The translations under genes were made by a program, and so were the position numbers. 64,000 nucleotides of DNA, from NCBI GenBank assembly GCA_019828595.1, contig JAHQRK010000012.1:558001-622000 (forward strand). The letters are read 5' to 3'. Under the pieces are notes generated by a model, which was given only the letters and a program-made list of their open reading frames with translations, searched no databases and was not told where the DNA came from. The stretch is from Aphanomyces cochlioides. Lineage: Eukaryota > Oomycota > Saprolegniomycetes > Saprolegniales > Verrucalvaceae. Positions 1 through 11,900 of this stretch are shown here, one piece after another (position 1 is the first letter of the stretch; the number at the start of each line of letters is the position of its first letter).

Positions 1-380
1 ACTCTGTTTGCAGAAGGACCCGTCCAAGCGGTAGGAAAGTTGAATGCTACTTAAGGACTAAGCTCATTAGGCCTACGACGTCGACCTTACTCAAGCACAG
101 CTTTTTCAAGAAGGCTGAAAGTTCTGCGTACTTGGCGAGCGAATTGCTCTCCAAGGTTGACGACATTGGCGAAACGTCAATGAGCACGCAATCTCTTCCA
201 GGCACAGGTCCACTGTACGCGGAGCCTTCGACAGAAAAGGCGTACGTGCCCGGTACGACGTGGGTATTTGACGACGAAGAAGACAAGAAGCAACCCGCCG
301 CCGACATGTCGATAGACGATTTCGCAAGTCAATTCGACAAGGCGAGTGGCGGCGAAGGTTTTCGCAAGGAGCAGAAGTAA
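1..380 (+). CDS. C-terminal end of a STE20-family (OSR1/SPAK-like) protein kinase, 5' truncated
   Basis: The gene enters from the left edge. The first exon reads LCLQKDPSKR in the frame starting at base 2, which is kinase subdomain XI (C-x-KDPxxRPT). A 40 nt GT-AG intron at 31-70 splits the Arg codon, and the next exon continues PTTSTLLKHSFFKKAESSAYL, the end of the kinase domain. The LLKHxFFKKA...YL wording is that of the OSR1/STK39/Fray branch of STE20 kinases, which in animals act on ion cotransporters below WNK kinases; that role is not shown for this gene. An acidic tail of about 75 residues follows and ends at TAA 378-380. An unspliced reading is also open from base 3, but only the spliced one gives the conserved motif. 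Substrate and pathway cannot be told from this fragment. Confidence 0.8.
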   Translation, partial: SVCRRTRPSGRKVECYLRTKLIRPTTSTLLKHSFFKKAESSAYLASELLSKVDDIGETSMSTQSLPGTGPLYAEPSTEKAYVPGTTWVFDDEEDKKQPAADMSIDDFASQFDKASGGEGFRKEQK

Positions 381-1248
381 AGACGATCAGACTAATCTAG
401 TACAAGTTTACTTGGTAGCGTAACTATGTTGCAACGACGACACCCAACATTCAATGACTCGACGCCTCTTTGACGCCTCACCAAAGACTGCTAAAGCGGA
501 GCGAGGTGTTCCAACGATGGCAATAACATCGGGCCATCTCGTGCTCAATCGCCGCGTTCGTATTGTGCTTGCTTGACACTCCTACTCCACAGTACTTTGG
601 ACAGTAGCAGCAACGCCTGCAAGCACGATCATCATCTCATAACTAGAGTAATCTGGAAATGACATAGGAAACCAACCAATGTGCAATGGCTCGCGATGTC
701 CATACATTTTCATAGTATTATAATAAACATTTCTGTACAAATTCTAATCTATATTGTTTGTAGCAACCTCCTGGTGTGTTACAATTCGGCGGTCACTCAC
801 GTAGGCACGCTCTTCTCGGCGTCCTTGCTTAACCAAGCACGCGCATAAAACGAGATACAATCATATATTATGTCAATTGAGCGTCCATTGCTTGGTGCTT
901 GGGTTGAGGGTGCGGCGCACACGGGGATTAATTCCCCTCGGTATGGTATCTGAACCCCCCCCTTCTTCGCCGATTCCCCCTTAACATGCATGCCGCTAGA
1001 ACCTCTATGGCTCTTTAACATAACTTTATAGCCAAAGCGGCTCAGAACGTATATATGCTGCTTGAAACACCAAGAAGAACACGACTGGACATGGGTTCTC
1101 CCCGTCTTGCCCAACATGAGCCATGCATTCAATCTTCCGCGGACATTCCGAGACCACACGGCAAATGCAAGACTTGATTGAGATGCTATGAACAAGTACC
1201 AATTTTATCTGTCTTATAATCTGCGCTTAAAGTATGAAAATGTCTATC
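381..1248. other. intergenic, between two convergent genes
   Basis: About 870 bp between the stop of the kinase and the stop of the AP2 gene. It should hold both 3' UTRs. Only short unconvincing reading frames are present. An A/T-rich stretch near 700-760 (taataaacatt) resembles a polyadenylation context for the kinase gene. Confidence 0.5.
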
Positions 1249-3488
1249 CTAAACAACTTGGTCGATGTGATTGTCGCCGTGGGCTGAAGTCTTCTGCCCG
1301 CATGCACCTTTGCACCCCTGGACAGCAAGCATACCACACGAATTGGCACCCACGCGCAGGCTTCGCGAGAGCGGCGGAACAATGAGGGCAATCACAGCCA
1401 ACAGATTAAGAACCAAAGAGCCAACAAATGCTACCAACGTCACTGGGAGCTTCGCAGCGACATAGTAACCGATACGGCTGACCAAAGCCGACGTATTTGT
1501 GACGCGATTCAACATCACATGGGGTTCTTCAGGCGGGCTGAGCGAATTTGCAAAGTACAAATCAAGGTCGGCGATGCCATCGGAAATGTGAAAGAGCGGC
1601 GAGCCGAGCCAGACAAATGGAAGTAAAATCACGTGGACAACCAAGTAGAAGACGCCCAGTGGCACATTGAGTGCACTGTAAGCAAGAGGTCCAACCACGA
1701 AGCGTTCCTTCCAGTTTGGCGAATCCTCGAGGATAGCAGCTTTGCTCAACGTTGGTAATTCTTGCTTGGGTGTTTCAACAACCAAATATTGAGTCCTGGA
1801 TTCGGGTTGTGCCACTTGCGCTTGGTCAACTCCATCGTCAATAGCTTCCCCTTCTTTCGCCCATGGCAGACGTTCTAGGTCAAGCTCAACCAATTCGTCA
1901 TCCAACTTCGTGTAGGCGTCGTCCAATTGAATAATCGAGCTAGGACGTTGATGTTGGGCAAACAGAAGCTTGATCTTCTTCTTCTCGGGAAGGTCAGCGG
2001 CGAGCAAAACATTGTCGTCACCGTCCTTGCGTTGCTTTTGACGAAGCAACGTACGCGTGCTCTGGATGTCAAATGGATTCGACTCGTTCACGGCGACCTT
2101 CTTGAATGTTTGGCCTTCGTTATAGAAGAGCACAACTTGGACACAATATTGCATATCGTCAACGTCATGATCGTCGACGCGGCGCTTTTTAGGCAATTCG
2201 CCATCGAATTTCCACACTTCAGGCAAAAAGTAGACCGTGGTGTCATCTGCGGTGACTTCACTTGTCGTGCCTCGCACCCATGTCGAGTTTTGCATTTCCT
2301 GAAGCTGGGCGGCAGTAATGGTTTCCTCAATCGGCACAGGTTGCGATCGGCGTTGGCATCGCGCCAAAACGACGATGGGCGAAGTGGCATGGTGGACTTT
2401 GACTTTAACGGGAGCTCGGCAAACACCTTTTCCCGTGTGTTCCAATCCGTTCATCTTAGCTTCGTAGTAATTGCCATGCTCCCTGCAGTAGGGGAAACAT
2501 TGCAAATTCTTGCGGTCGTTGCGGAAATACTTGCGCAAAAAGATTGTATCGATCGAGAGGTAGACGCCGTTGAGGAACTGTTGCATGTCCATGTCATCTT
2601 CGGCATGGAACGAGCCAAACATGCTGCGCTGGATGGGGGCATTGACAATCATGGTCAAGATCTCATCATCAGGAATCGAAGACGAGCTCCGGAGCATTGG
2701 CGTGACCGATTCTTGCTTGATATAGACTGGCTCCTCCACGACTTGCAATGTGTTGGCATTGTAGTAGGGAGACGTCAAGTCGATATGTTCGTCCTTGAGG
2801 AAGTCAACCAGAGCTTGTTGTTCCATGCTAGAGGAACTTTGAGCCAAGACGGGGGCGGAGTTTCCATCTTGGCATTTGCAAGCCTTGGTAGCCCACTGCA
2901 AGCCAAGGGAGTTGGTATATTGATCGCACTTGGGGCAAAAGTTGGCGTACTTGAGGTACTTGTCTGGGACGTGTAGTTTGAGGTATTCGTCGTATTTGCG
3001 AGCGGCTTCTTCCTCTGTTTTGCAGGTGTTGACAATGCGCTTGGAGCTGTACTTCGCTCCCCACGCTGTCTTGCTTGTACGTGTGACTCCACGAAACATG
3101 GAAGTCTTTCCATTAGTCATCATGCCTTCGTTGATGGTCATTCTTTTCGATGTGTTGGATGCGTCGGACGTTGGACTCCACTTGCCGTTGCTTTGTTCGT
3201 CGACGCTTTTCACGGACGAGTAGTCGGATTCTTCAGACGTGTAGCCTGTGAGAGATGGGGACGGGGATTCAGGATACGCGTGAAAAGTCGCGATGTTGTT
3301 GGTCTCGTCTTCTTTCTTGTTGAACGAGATTCCTACACATCGTCATGAGTCGATTGCTCGTCGACGGCGCGGCGCCACGGACCGTCAAAAAAGTTGGGGT
3401 CGTAGTCGTCGAACTCTTCAGCGAGCGACGAATCGAGTTCTATCTGACTTGTGTTGGGCATTGCATACGAATATTGCGGATGAGCCAT
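1249..3488 (-). CDS. AP2-domain protein with C-terminal transmembrane segments
   Basis: ATG at 3488-3486 opens a 106 nt exon; a 50 nt intron (3333-3382, GT..AG) joins it in frame to one long exon that stops at TAG 1249-1251, giving about 729 residues. Residues about 114-168 (MFRGVTRTSKTAWGAKY...EEEAARKYDEYLK) match an AP2/ERF-type DNA-binding domain, with the RGVTR strand and the AARxYD helix. A Cys/His-rich patch (CPKCDQ) follows, then CFPYCREHGNYY near residue 320. Two hydrophobic blocks near residues 589-615 and 656-690, the second perhaps two helices, are strong candidate membrane spans just before the C-terminus. If both ends are real, this could be a transcription factor held in a membrane until cleaved; this is inference. 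The intron is supported by frame and by an uninterrupted upstream peptide; without it the first available codon is a GTG at 3213. Confidence 0.72.
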
Positions 3489-4504
3489 CGGTCTTTCCAC
3501 GCAGCACTCGACCTTGACGCTCCTCCAGTGTCACTCGGGATAAGGAGCAGAACATGTCCACATTCCTTTGTGTGAGACAATGGGACAGTTGACATCTCCT
3601 ACAAATTCCAATATAAATTCAAAGCGGCAGCTACCCCACAGCACCCATCGCACACTGAAAGGATGTGTCAACACATTCTCCTTCCCACCAACATCTCCTC
3701 TATTCATACTTATACAAGACCCATTTCATCGTGTCGCTCTAATCTAGGCATGCGTTCGATGGAGTCGGAAGGCAGTGAGAGGAGCGCAAGTGCAGGAGTG
3801 CGAGGGATCAGATAGATTAGATGTATTGTAGGTTGGTCGTCGTCGTGGACGAAACATTCCTCCGTTGGACACATGGGTAAAAATTTGGCGCCTGGCTTTA
3901 TTTTTTATGCTGCCCAAGTCGATTTTAGCTGGCGACTGTTGTGGTGTGTTAAGATGGAAATAAATCCGACCGAAACGCAGCCGACGAGAAGCTCGCAGTT
4001 CAGCGCGAAGAGCAACAAGCAGGATGCCACTGTGGGCTGTTCGGCGTGCTTCGGGTGCACCACATGGTTGGATTGGTTAATGCTACCTGATCGGATTCTT
4101 TGGCCAACTGATGAGTGTGTGGGAAAGAATGGGCATTCAACTGATTGAAATAGAATCCATCGAAAGAAGCAACTTTGAACCCTGTATACTTTATTCAAGT
4201 GAAGGAGATAAGTTGATATTTGTGGCGCGCATACGGCCTGCTGGTTGTTGTTCGTCGAGGGGGCGACGCGAGGTTTAGCAACGACAAACCCTCCAGATAG
4301 AGTCGCCTGGAGTCAGGATGGCCGATTGGAATAACACGGATCTTGATGAGAAAGATTCGTGTCATCCGCATACTTCCAGCTGCAAAATCCGTCGACACAG
4401 TGTCTGTCTGGGGTTTAAACTAGAAAACTTGTAGATTCGCCCATCGTAATCAAAATCCCCCTTGCTTTGGAGTCTATGCCGGCGAGGTATAAATTCAGAG
4501 TGGA
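3489..4504. other. intergenic: upstream region of the AP2 gene up to the Harbinger insertion
   Basis: About 1 kb between the AP2 gene start and the TAA target duplication of the Harbinger element. No reading frame is convincing. The part next to 3489 should hold the AP2 promoter. The TATA-like string at 3889-3910 has no gene to serve. Confidence 0.4.
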
Positions 4505-4760
4505 TAAGTGCATCCGTAGCAGTTTGCTAAATCGGCTTGGCAAAGCTAAATTTAGCAATCGAAGCAGGAAATGGCAAACAAGTGTCTTGATTTCAGTTTG
4601 TCAAATGCCAAAGCCATTTGACAAATCCACCCTGATTGCTATTTCTCCAGCTAAATTTAGCTGGAGGAATAGCAATTCAAACATCGATTTTCGAATTTCT
4701 TCAATATTGCTTTGAGTCGTTTCGCCATAGAGATCACAGTCAGCAAAACGCCTAAGCTCA

Positions 4761-5570
4761 ATGTCAACGTCTTGGCGAGGCCCAAACTACTCTGTGGAAG
4801 AAGATATTGCATTGTGTCAGTCGTGGATCCAAGTCAGCACTGACAGTGCGACTGGAATCTTCCAGTCAAACGACTCTTTCTACAAACGAGTGAAGGAATG
4901 CTTTGACCAGCGCCTGGCCAGCTCAGAAAGATCTACGGATGACCGTACTGCAGTCAATTTGTCATCTCGGTTCCACACAATTTCGCACGACGTGTCCAAA
5001 TATGTTTCGTGTTTACGAAAGGTTCGAGGCAGCAATGGCATGGGACCTAGTGGCTCAAGCGAAGATGATAATCGGCTTACAGCCAAAAAGCTGTTTGAAT
5101 CACGAAAGGAAAATGGCCGATTTAAATTTTCTGACTGTTGGCTAGTTCTACGTCATGAGCTGAAATGGCAAGAATGGGTTGATAACGAACCGAAGACAAA
5201 GAAAACAATTAGCAACAAGCGATCGCAAGCTTCTGACAATAATACCACTGACGAACATGCTTCGAATGGCGAGGAAAATTTGTCTTCGTCGTCTACTCCA
5301 TCTCGACCAATTGGAATGAAAAAAGCCAAGAGCGAAAAAATCCAGGAAATTTTGCTAACCCGTCAAGTGCGCGCTACTGAGAGCATTGCTGAAAATGCTC
5401 GTGAACGCATAAAAGTCGCTCAAGAGCACAATGACATCCAAATATTTTCGATGCGACTGGACCCTGATGACCGCCAGGCATCCGAATTCATGAAGCTGAA
5501 AAGAATGGCTATCTTAGATCGCCTGCGATTAAATCAATCGACTGTGAGTGATACAGAAGCAACAGTGTAA
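4761..5570 (+). CDS. Myb/SANT-like (NAM-associated) protein of the Harbinger element
   Basis: Intact frame of 269 residues. Residues about 8-140 (NYSVEEDIALCQSWIQVSTDSATG...FYKRVKECF...RTAVNLSSRFHTI...FKFSDCWLVLRHELKW) match the trihelix / Myb-SANT-like fold of PIF/Harbinger second proteins; the tail (KIQEILLTRQVRATESIAENARERIKVAQEHNDIQIF...) is a charged helix like the NAM-associated C-terminal domain. In rice Ping/Pong and related elements this protein binds the transposon ends and brings the transposase to the nucleus. It lies just inside the left TIR, convergent with the transposase. Unlike its partner gene it has no frame damage. Confidence 0.82.
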   Translation: MSTSWRGPNYSVEEDIALCQSWIQVSTDSATGIFQSNDSFYKRVKECFDQRLASSERSTDDRTAVNLSSRFHTISHDVSKYVSCLRKVRGSNGMGPSGSSEDDNRLTAKKLFESRKENGRFKFSDCWLVLRHELKWQEWVDNEPKTKKTISNKRSQASDNNTTDEHASNGEENLSSSSTPSRPIGMKKAKSEKIQEILLTRQVRATESIAENARERIKVAQEHNDIQIFSMRLDPDDRQASEFMKLKRMAILDRLRLNQSTVSDTEATV

Positions 5571-5590
5571 TGGATAAGACAAATAATTCA

Positions 5591-6953
5591 TTACATTTCA
5601 ACAGTCTCGTCACCTCTTTTGTACCAGAGGTGCTCAATAAGGTCTTTGCGAAGCTTCGCATGAGTGCTTGTATCGCGCAAAACCCCGTCGTTCGTGATCA
5701 TCGTATCGATTGAAGGCGGTGTGCTTTCATTGTTCCGGAATACTTCAAAAACAGGAACGCAATGGTCTGGTTGGTTAGAGCAGTCGAAAAGATAATCATT
5801 GGCCGTGGGGATGCCCCGTTGCTCTTCAACGATCATATTGTGTAGTATAATGCATGTTTTCATCACTACTCCCATTGCACGTGAGTCCCACGATCGACAA
5901 GGTAAATCTAAAATTCTCCAACGCGCAATGAGTACTCCAAACGCACGTTCAACGTCTTTCCTGACGGCTTCATGTACTCTTGCAAAGTACTTCTGTTTAG
6001 CTGACAATGGATTGCTGACGGACTTGACAAATACGGCCCTGTCGGGGTAAATTCCATCCGCTAACAAATAAGCCATGTTGTATCTAGAACCTATTCGCAA
6101 TTGCTAAACTTTCTGCTAAATGACTCGGCACCATTGACAGCAAAAGACACATTGGGGGCTACACCATGGAGTATACTATCAAAGACATTCGAGCGATCTA
6201 GAACGTTGAGATCGTTGAGAGATCCAGGTGAACCAAAAAGACAATGCCATATCCACAAGTCTTGGTCTGCCCACGCTTCTAAGATGACCGTCGGCTTGCT
6301 TTCTTTCCCAGTGTATTGACCAGCAAACGCTGTGGGACATTTGTTCCATTGCCAATGCATGCAATCGATGGAGCCTAGCATGCCAACAAATCCTCGTTTC
6401 GCATTGATACTCAGAAGCTATGTTATGTCACCTTCTGTGGGTTCACGCAAGTACTCTTTCCCAAAACACTCAATAACGCATTCGCAAAAGAAGCGCAATG
6501 ACTTCAGCGTCGTTGATTCGCTGATCTCCAAGTTCTCGTCAATAGAGTCAGCTGATGCACCATACGCCAGCATTCTAAGTGCTGCGGTTACTTTGATGAG
6601 TGGCGGAATTCCCATCTTTCTCGCAGCGTTTACCTTACTGGTGAAGAACTTGTGATTTGACGTTAACGTTTGGAGCAGACGATCAAACAGAGTCTTACTC
6701 ATACGGAAACGTAGTCGAAAAAATCATCGCTACAGTACACTGGATTGGAGCCAAAGTATTGTTGGAGCAGACGGGAGTGACGGCCCTCTGGGTCTCGTCG
6801 TTTTGCTGCTGCCCTACGTTCACTTTTCTTCTTTAAACGCGTATTTGCTCTTATTTGAATGATCCCAGACGATGCCAACAAGAAATGCGCTTCATCGTCT
6901 TCGAATTCGTCCATGAGGATAGAGAAGTGGTCTTGGACGTGGGCACGATCCAT
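5591..6953 (-). pseudogene. PIF/Harbinger DDE transposase, frameshifted
   Basis: Read on the minus strand as four pieces: 6953-6699 (N-terminal, basic), 6702-6418 (MSKTLFDRLLQTL..., the helix-turn-helix-like region), 6381-6091 (MLGSIDCMHWQW...FGSPGSLNDLNVL, first catalytic Asp and the HDSNDL-like stretch) and 6100-5591 (YNMAYLLADGIYP...ERAFGVLIARWRIL, later catalytic Asp and Glu, then LHNMIVE). This is the plant-type (Plant_tran / DDE_Tnp_4) transposase. Pieces 1-2 and 3-4 are in different frames, and pieces 2-3 share a frame but are separated by an in-frame TAG at about 6418-6420. No GT-AG intron repairs these breaks as cleanly as in the host genes, so I call it a pseudogene. Catalytic residues themselves appear kept. 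Confidence 0.8.
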
Positions 6954-7136
6954 TGTTCGTGTTGTTCAATATCTTGAGTGACCTTTGAAGAGAACATGTG
7001 GTCTAGTGCAGTTACCAACGATTTGCCTTTTGGCGTTGGCAAACTGAAACCAAAAACTGCTTCCATTCTAAAAAACCTAGCTGTTTAGACTGCTAAATTT
7101 GGCAATGGCTATGCCAAACTGCTACGGATGCTCTAA

Positions 7137-7622
7137 CGCCCCTGAATTGATGGATGGGTTGGCATCCACAGCAGGCTTGGGAACAATATAATCTTTTGTG
7201 ATCTTCCCCTCGCTGGCAATCCCGATAGACTATCTTGCAAGGATGTGTCAGACGGTAGGTTATCTTTTGAATAAAGGAAGATAAGATTATCATGGCCGAT
7301 TATCGGAACTGTTTCATTGTTTTGAGGAATGTACCATATCGTTATATGATTGGTGCATATCTAGAAAAATTACTTCGAAGTAGTTTGTATCTTTGCAACC
7401 TTAAAATGAAACGAATGCAAGTTGGATTCAGCATTTTCTCATTGATCAAAAGACCGCGACAAGGACGTTCTGCGGCCTCCGTGTGAGGCAGCAACAAGAC
7501 CTCGACGCGACACAACATCGTGAAGTGCTGTGTGGGACAAGCAAGAAGCTCATCAACGAGTCAAAGCGGTGGCGCGACAGTGCATATCTTGCACTTAGAC
7601 CTCGTTTCATTTTATATTAACA
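7137..7622. other. spacer between Harbinger and Helitron
   Basis: About 490 bp between the right TAA duplication of the Harbinger element and the CTAG terminus of the Helitron. Only short unconvincing frames are present; nothing recognised. Confidence 0.4.
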
Positions 7623-7651
7623 CTAGTGCCTTTGACCCGGCTTCGCTCGGG
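7623..7651 (-). other. Helitron 3' terminus: hairpin plus CTAG
   Basis: In minus-strand sense: stem CCCG(a)GC / GCCGGG with a GAA loop, 9 nt spacer, CTAG at 7626-7623, then T. The distance from hairpin to CTAG is that of known Helitrons. Confidence 0.7.
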
Positions 7652-8930
7652 GGGGGGCAAGGAGAGTTGGCGGGGTGTAATTTTCCTGGAATGCTTCAAC
7701 GATCCACGCGTCTCTAATACTTACTAACTTCAATATACTACATAATCATCCAAGAAGTCATTTAGCTTTAAGTAGACTTACTGAGTAGATTATCGAAGCT
7801 TATTAATACATTGTCTGAACACTTATATGTGTTTACACCTAAGGCAGTTTTTGCCTCTACCTTAAGTGCTTTCAAATAAAGGAAATGAAGTAAAGTCTAA
7901 GGCAGTTTTCTTCTAGCAAAAGAGTTTTCAAATGGAGTGACCCATAGAGTATACTTCGGAAAAGTAGAACATTAATCGAAGAGATTGGCTTTATCATCTG
8001 TGCATTTCATTTTCCTTAGCGTTTATCTTAGTAAGCTACTCTGAACGAATATGGGAAACATAGGGGCATGACAGTCAAATGAGGCATTGACCTTCACAGT
8101 TTGGATAACCTAACTAATGATTCAATTACGTGCACATATCCTTCAATTGATTTGAAGCAAAAGTGCTGTAGTAGGTTCGTTTGTATCAGGTTATGGCAAT
8201 GTACCACTCATCTTAACGTAATGTAACACTTATGTAAGCGCAATGTAGTTCTTGTATTGTGACTTGAGACGGCTCTGCAGGTGGGAGTGCAGGAAGAGCT
8301 GAATATGTATGATTGATGTGGTTGATGATGTTGAAGATAATTATCGACGGCAAGCTTCAACAACTCATGAACGCAGCTTCGTCCGACGGACCAAAAAAAG
8401 TCTCTATAAAGGTCTCGATGATATAGCGCGGGTGGTCGCATCCTCATGGTTTCAATTGTACCTTCCCAATGCATGACTGCTAGATATATTACTATGAAAG
8501 AGGTGCATTGTTAGTGATTTAAAATTGAATTAAATCGGAGAGAAGCAATGGAAGTATTGCTGCAGTGACGCCAGTCCGCTGACTGCCATGTATCTACCCA
8601 AGTCTGATAGTGAAACTGATGTATGATTTGCTTGGCAAGAAGGATGGGATGACTGGAAAAGTTAGTGTTCACGATTTTTCCAAAGGTATAGTTCATCATG
8701 TATGGTTCTTGCTTGATTGTATCTGTCCTGCACATTATTTGAGAGACATGTAATCTCAGCATGGCGAACTAAAGAAGCCATCTATAGTGTGTAATACGCA
8801 CTATGGAGAATATACGTAAGACTGAATTGTTTGGTATGCGGTGCATCTTTGTGAAGAGATTTATCGTCGATGAGACAACACGAACATAACGATCGAAGTT
8901 GATTACGAAAGCTAAATCGACATTAAGTAC

Positions 8931-11900
8931 TTATTCGTCTAATACTTGAGTATGAACTACGTTCTTGGTTGATCCGCCAGGGGCATATACGTACGAATTT
9001 CTTCCCGATCCGACTCGGGAGCACGCGACGTATAGCTGACCATGCGAAAAGCATGGCGTTTCCAAGTCAATTCCGACAGTCTTTAATGACTGACCTTGAG
9101 ATTTGTTGACTGTCATGGCAAATGCTACGCGCACGGGAAATTGTGTACGTGTGAAAATAAATGGCATATTCTTGATATCAATGGGGATGCGAGGGATAAA
9201 GACTGTAGTGTTCTTTGCACATCTTGTAAGGACAGTGGCCTCGATCATATGGCGCTTGAGTGCTGTGACACATAGTCTTGTTCCATTGCAAAGTCGGGGT
9301 GCATCGAGATTTCGAAGTAGTGTTATGGGTGACCCGACTTTGAGCTTAAGGATATGTTGGGGCGAACCGGGCAAATCTTGTGAGTTTAAAAACTCAATTG
9401 GAAAATTGACTGCGTCTTCAGCGTACTTTGTCCTGTCGAATGACTTATACTGGACCGTTGCACCCCGTAAAGTGTCCTGAATTGTCGTATTGATGGCATT
9501 GACAGTATCATTTCTCGGTGCCAGTATGGCTCTTTCACATAGCCACTCATAGTATTCATCATTCACCTGACACATTCGTTGTAGATCGGGATAGACGTGT
9601 TGCATGAGATCAGTTTTAGCTTGTACTGGGTTTGAAATACCCTCAGGTAGTCGAATATTTCCGTTAACATCATGTGGAACTTGTCCATTTCCAATCTTGA
9701 GCAAATTATCTGAAAATTGCTGCACCATGGGGTCTCCGGTTGTCAAGGCTCTCATGTTCGTAATAAGCTTAAACGTTTCGACATGATGCCAAAGTTGCGA
9801 TTGCTTCATACACGCGTCAATCTCATCTGCCGCAGTTCCGCGATCATTGATGGGCAAAGTTTGTCGAAAGTCACCGGCTAAAATGACTGTGACACCGCCC
9901 ATGATGTCATTCGAATCTCGTAAGTCTTGCAATGTAGCGTTTAACATTTCCAGACCCTTTTTATGGATCATCGTGCACTCATCCCATACGATGACTTTAC
10001 ACTTCTTCAGTAATTGCGCTTTGGCGGTTTGTTTTCCAATACTACAAACGACTTTGTCTACTTCGTGGAGATCGAGTGGAAATTTGAAAGTCGAATTGCT
10101 GTTCTTCCACCGTCGAGTAGAGTTGCTGCAATTCCAGACGACGCAGTTGCCAAAGCAATCTGTCTCTTACTTCGAACTTGTGCCAAAATGAGATTGAGGA
10201 GAAACGTCTTACCGGTTCCCCCAGGGGCGTCTAAAAATGAAATACCTCCTTCTTCTCTCTCGATCTTTTCCACCAAGCGGGTGTAGACACTAAGTTGCTC
10301 TTGAGATCTTGATAGCATGGGACGTCTCTCGGCGACAAAAGCCGATAGTTGTGAGACATCGTAACTTTGTTCTCGGAGCACTTCTGACGACACAGGTTGA
10401 TGGTTCGAAACAAATGGCAATTCAATTCCCATTTCTTCAAGTGACTTGCCATTCATAGCCACAACTTTCTCAACAATAATGGCCAAGGCTTCCTGGTACA
10501 TCTCATGTGTCATTGCAAGGTCTGGGTTTTGGAGTTCTGCACGAAGTCGAAACAAAATGTCTTCTGTCATTGAATCTTTGTATGCCTCCCACAACTCTTT
10601 GGCGCTGGCATGTTTGTATTCGGATAGTACGATGGCAAACAAATATCGAATTCGTGAAGGAGATCTTGTTTCAACAGCTTCGTCCATAAGATTGTATAGA
10701 TGTCTGTCGTGTTGGAGTAATCCCAACTGTTCACATGCAGCTTTATACGATGGGCAAACAATTCCATCCACAGTTCGAAGAGAAACAAATGAAGTTGGAC
10801 CCACAACGTTGTGCAGTAAGAGACGCAAAAAGAAACAGTGTTTATTGGATGGATGGACAGCGTAAACACGACCGATGGTATCTGTCCTCTTAATGCCTGG
10901 GTGACCTTCCACAGCTTGCCCTTGGGCTCGTCTTTTCCACTTCCTTGCACTGTCTTCCCATTAGTAAAACTCTGGAATGTCAGGGTATAGCACAGTTCTT
11001 GCAAACTCGTCCTGTTGATTCAGCTTGAAAAATGCTGTTAAGGTTGTGTCCCTTGGATGGTCAATGACGTTTTGAACGTTTCCAGCAGAAAAGTATTCTC
11101 TTTGATAGTTTTCCAGATGAACTGCCAGACGCGTTATTGGTGGGTAGCGGTGATGAATGGAAAAACCAAGCAATCGCCAAGCTGCCTCGTTGCTGTTGAT
11201 GTATCTCCCAACTTGGAACTGTGCAATTTCATCATTGGAAACGTTGTTGGATGTACTGTCTGCATTGGAAGCGTTGTTGGATGTACTGGCTGCATTGGAA
11301 GTGTTGTTGGATGTACTGGCTGCATCGGAAGCGTTGTTGGATGTACTGGCTATTTGAAATACTGCATTGTCACTTCCTTTGTAAATGTATTTGCAAATAT
11401 ACTTGATCGCCTTGACAGAGTGGCAATATTCGACGTTGATGTGAGCGTCAAACATTTTGCAAAGAATAGGACAATAAGGTACAACATGTCTGTTGCTGAC
11501 AATTATGGTAGTTTCCCGGTTTATCCTCTTTTCAAACGTTCGCCCACCTTCTTCAGGACTTCGTCGTCTGTACAGGGGGTAGCCGTTGACGTCCGTTCGA
11601 GTTTCAGAGATAAAGTCTTTCGGAAAACGTTTTGAACACTTTCCATTCTTCATGCAAGGAGCCAGGGGGTTATCGGCGCCACAGGGTCCATGAATCATTT
11701 GAGTTATTACAGTCTTGTATAGGTCTGGTTCGAGTTCGGGGTCGGGTATTTCTGCGCTAATGATGTGGTCGATTTGATCGGGGCGAATCTTATCTTTCAG
11801 CCACAGCAGTATGTGCGCATGAGGCAGTCCTCGCTTTTGCCACTCGACACTTATTAAATAGGCTTGGGGTGGACCAAACAAAGCACTCGTGACCTTCATG

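Larger units (their letters stand above)
4508..7133. mobile_element. PIF/Harbinger-type DNA transposon with TIRs and TAA target duplication
   Basis: Left end gtgcatccgtagcagtttg (4508-4526) and the reverse complement of the right end, gagcatccgtagcagtttgg (7114-7133), form an inverted repeat of about 19 bp with one mismatch. TAA flanks both ends (4505-4507 and 7134-7136), the 3 bp T-A-rich duplication expected of PIF/Harbinger. Inside are two convergent genes in the usual arrangement: a Myb/SANT-like protein on + and a DDE transposase on -. The transposase is broken, so the copy is probably immobile unless helped in trans. Subterminal sequence at 4517-4680 repeats short gctaaatttagc palindromes that may be transposase or Myb binding sites. 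Confidence 0.88.

Noticed and set aside
797..1195. 132-codon frame on the minus strand
   Set aside because: Lies in the 3' intergenic space between convergent genes; composition and content are not protein-like and no motif is visible.
1927..2976. 349-codon frame on the plus strand
   Set aside because: It is the antisense shadow of the AP2 gene; the minus-strand frame has recognisable domains and this one has none.
7623..7660. Run of nine G next to the hairpin as a G-quadruplex
   Set aside because: A single G run cannot form an intramolecular quadruplex; the hairpin-CTAG reading explains the site better.
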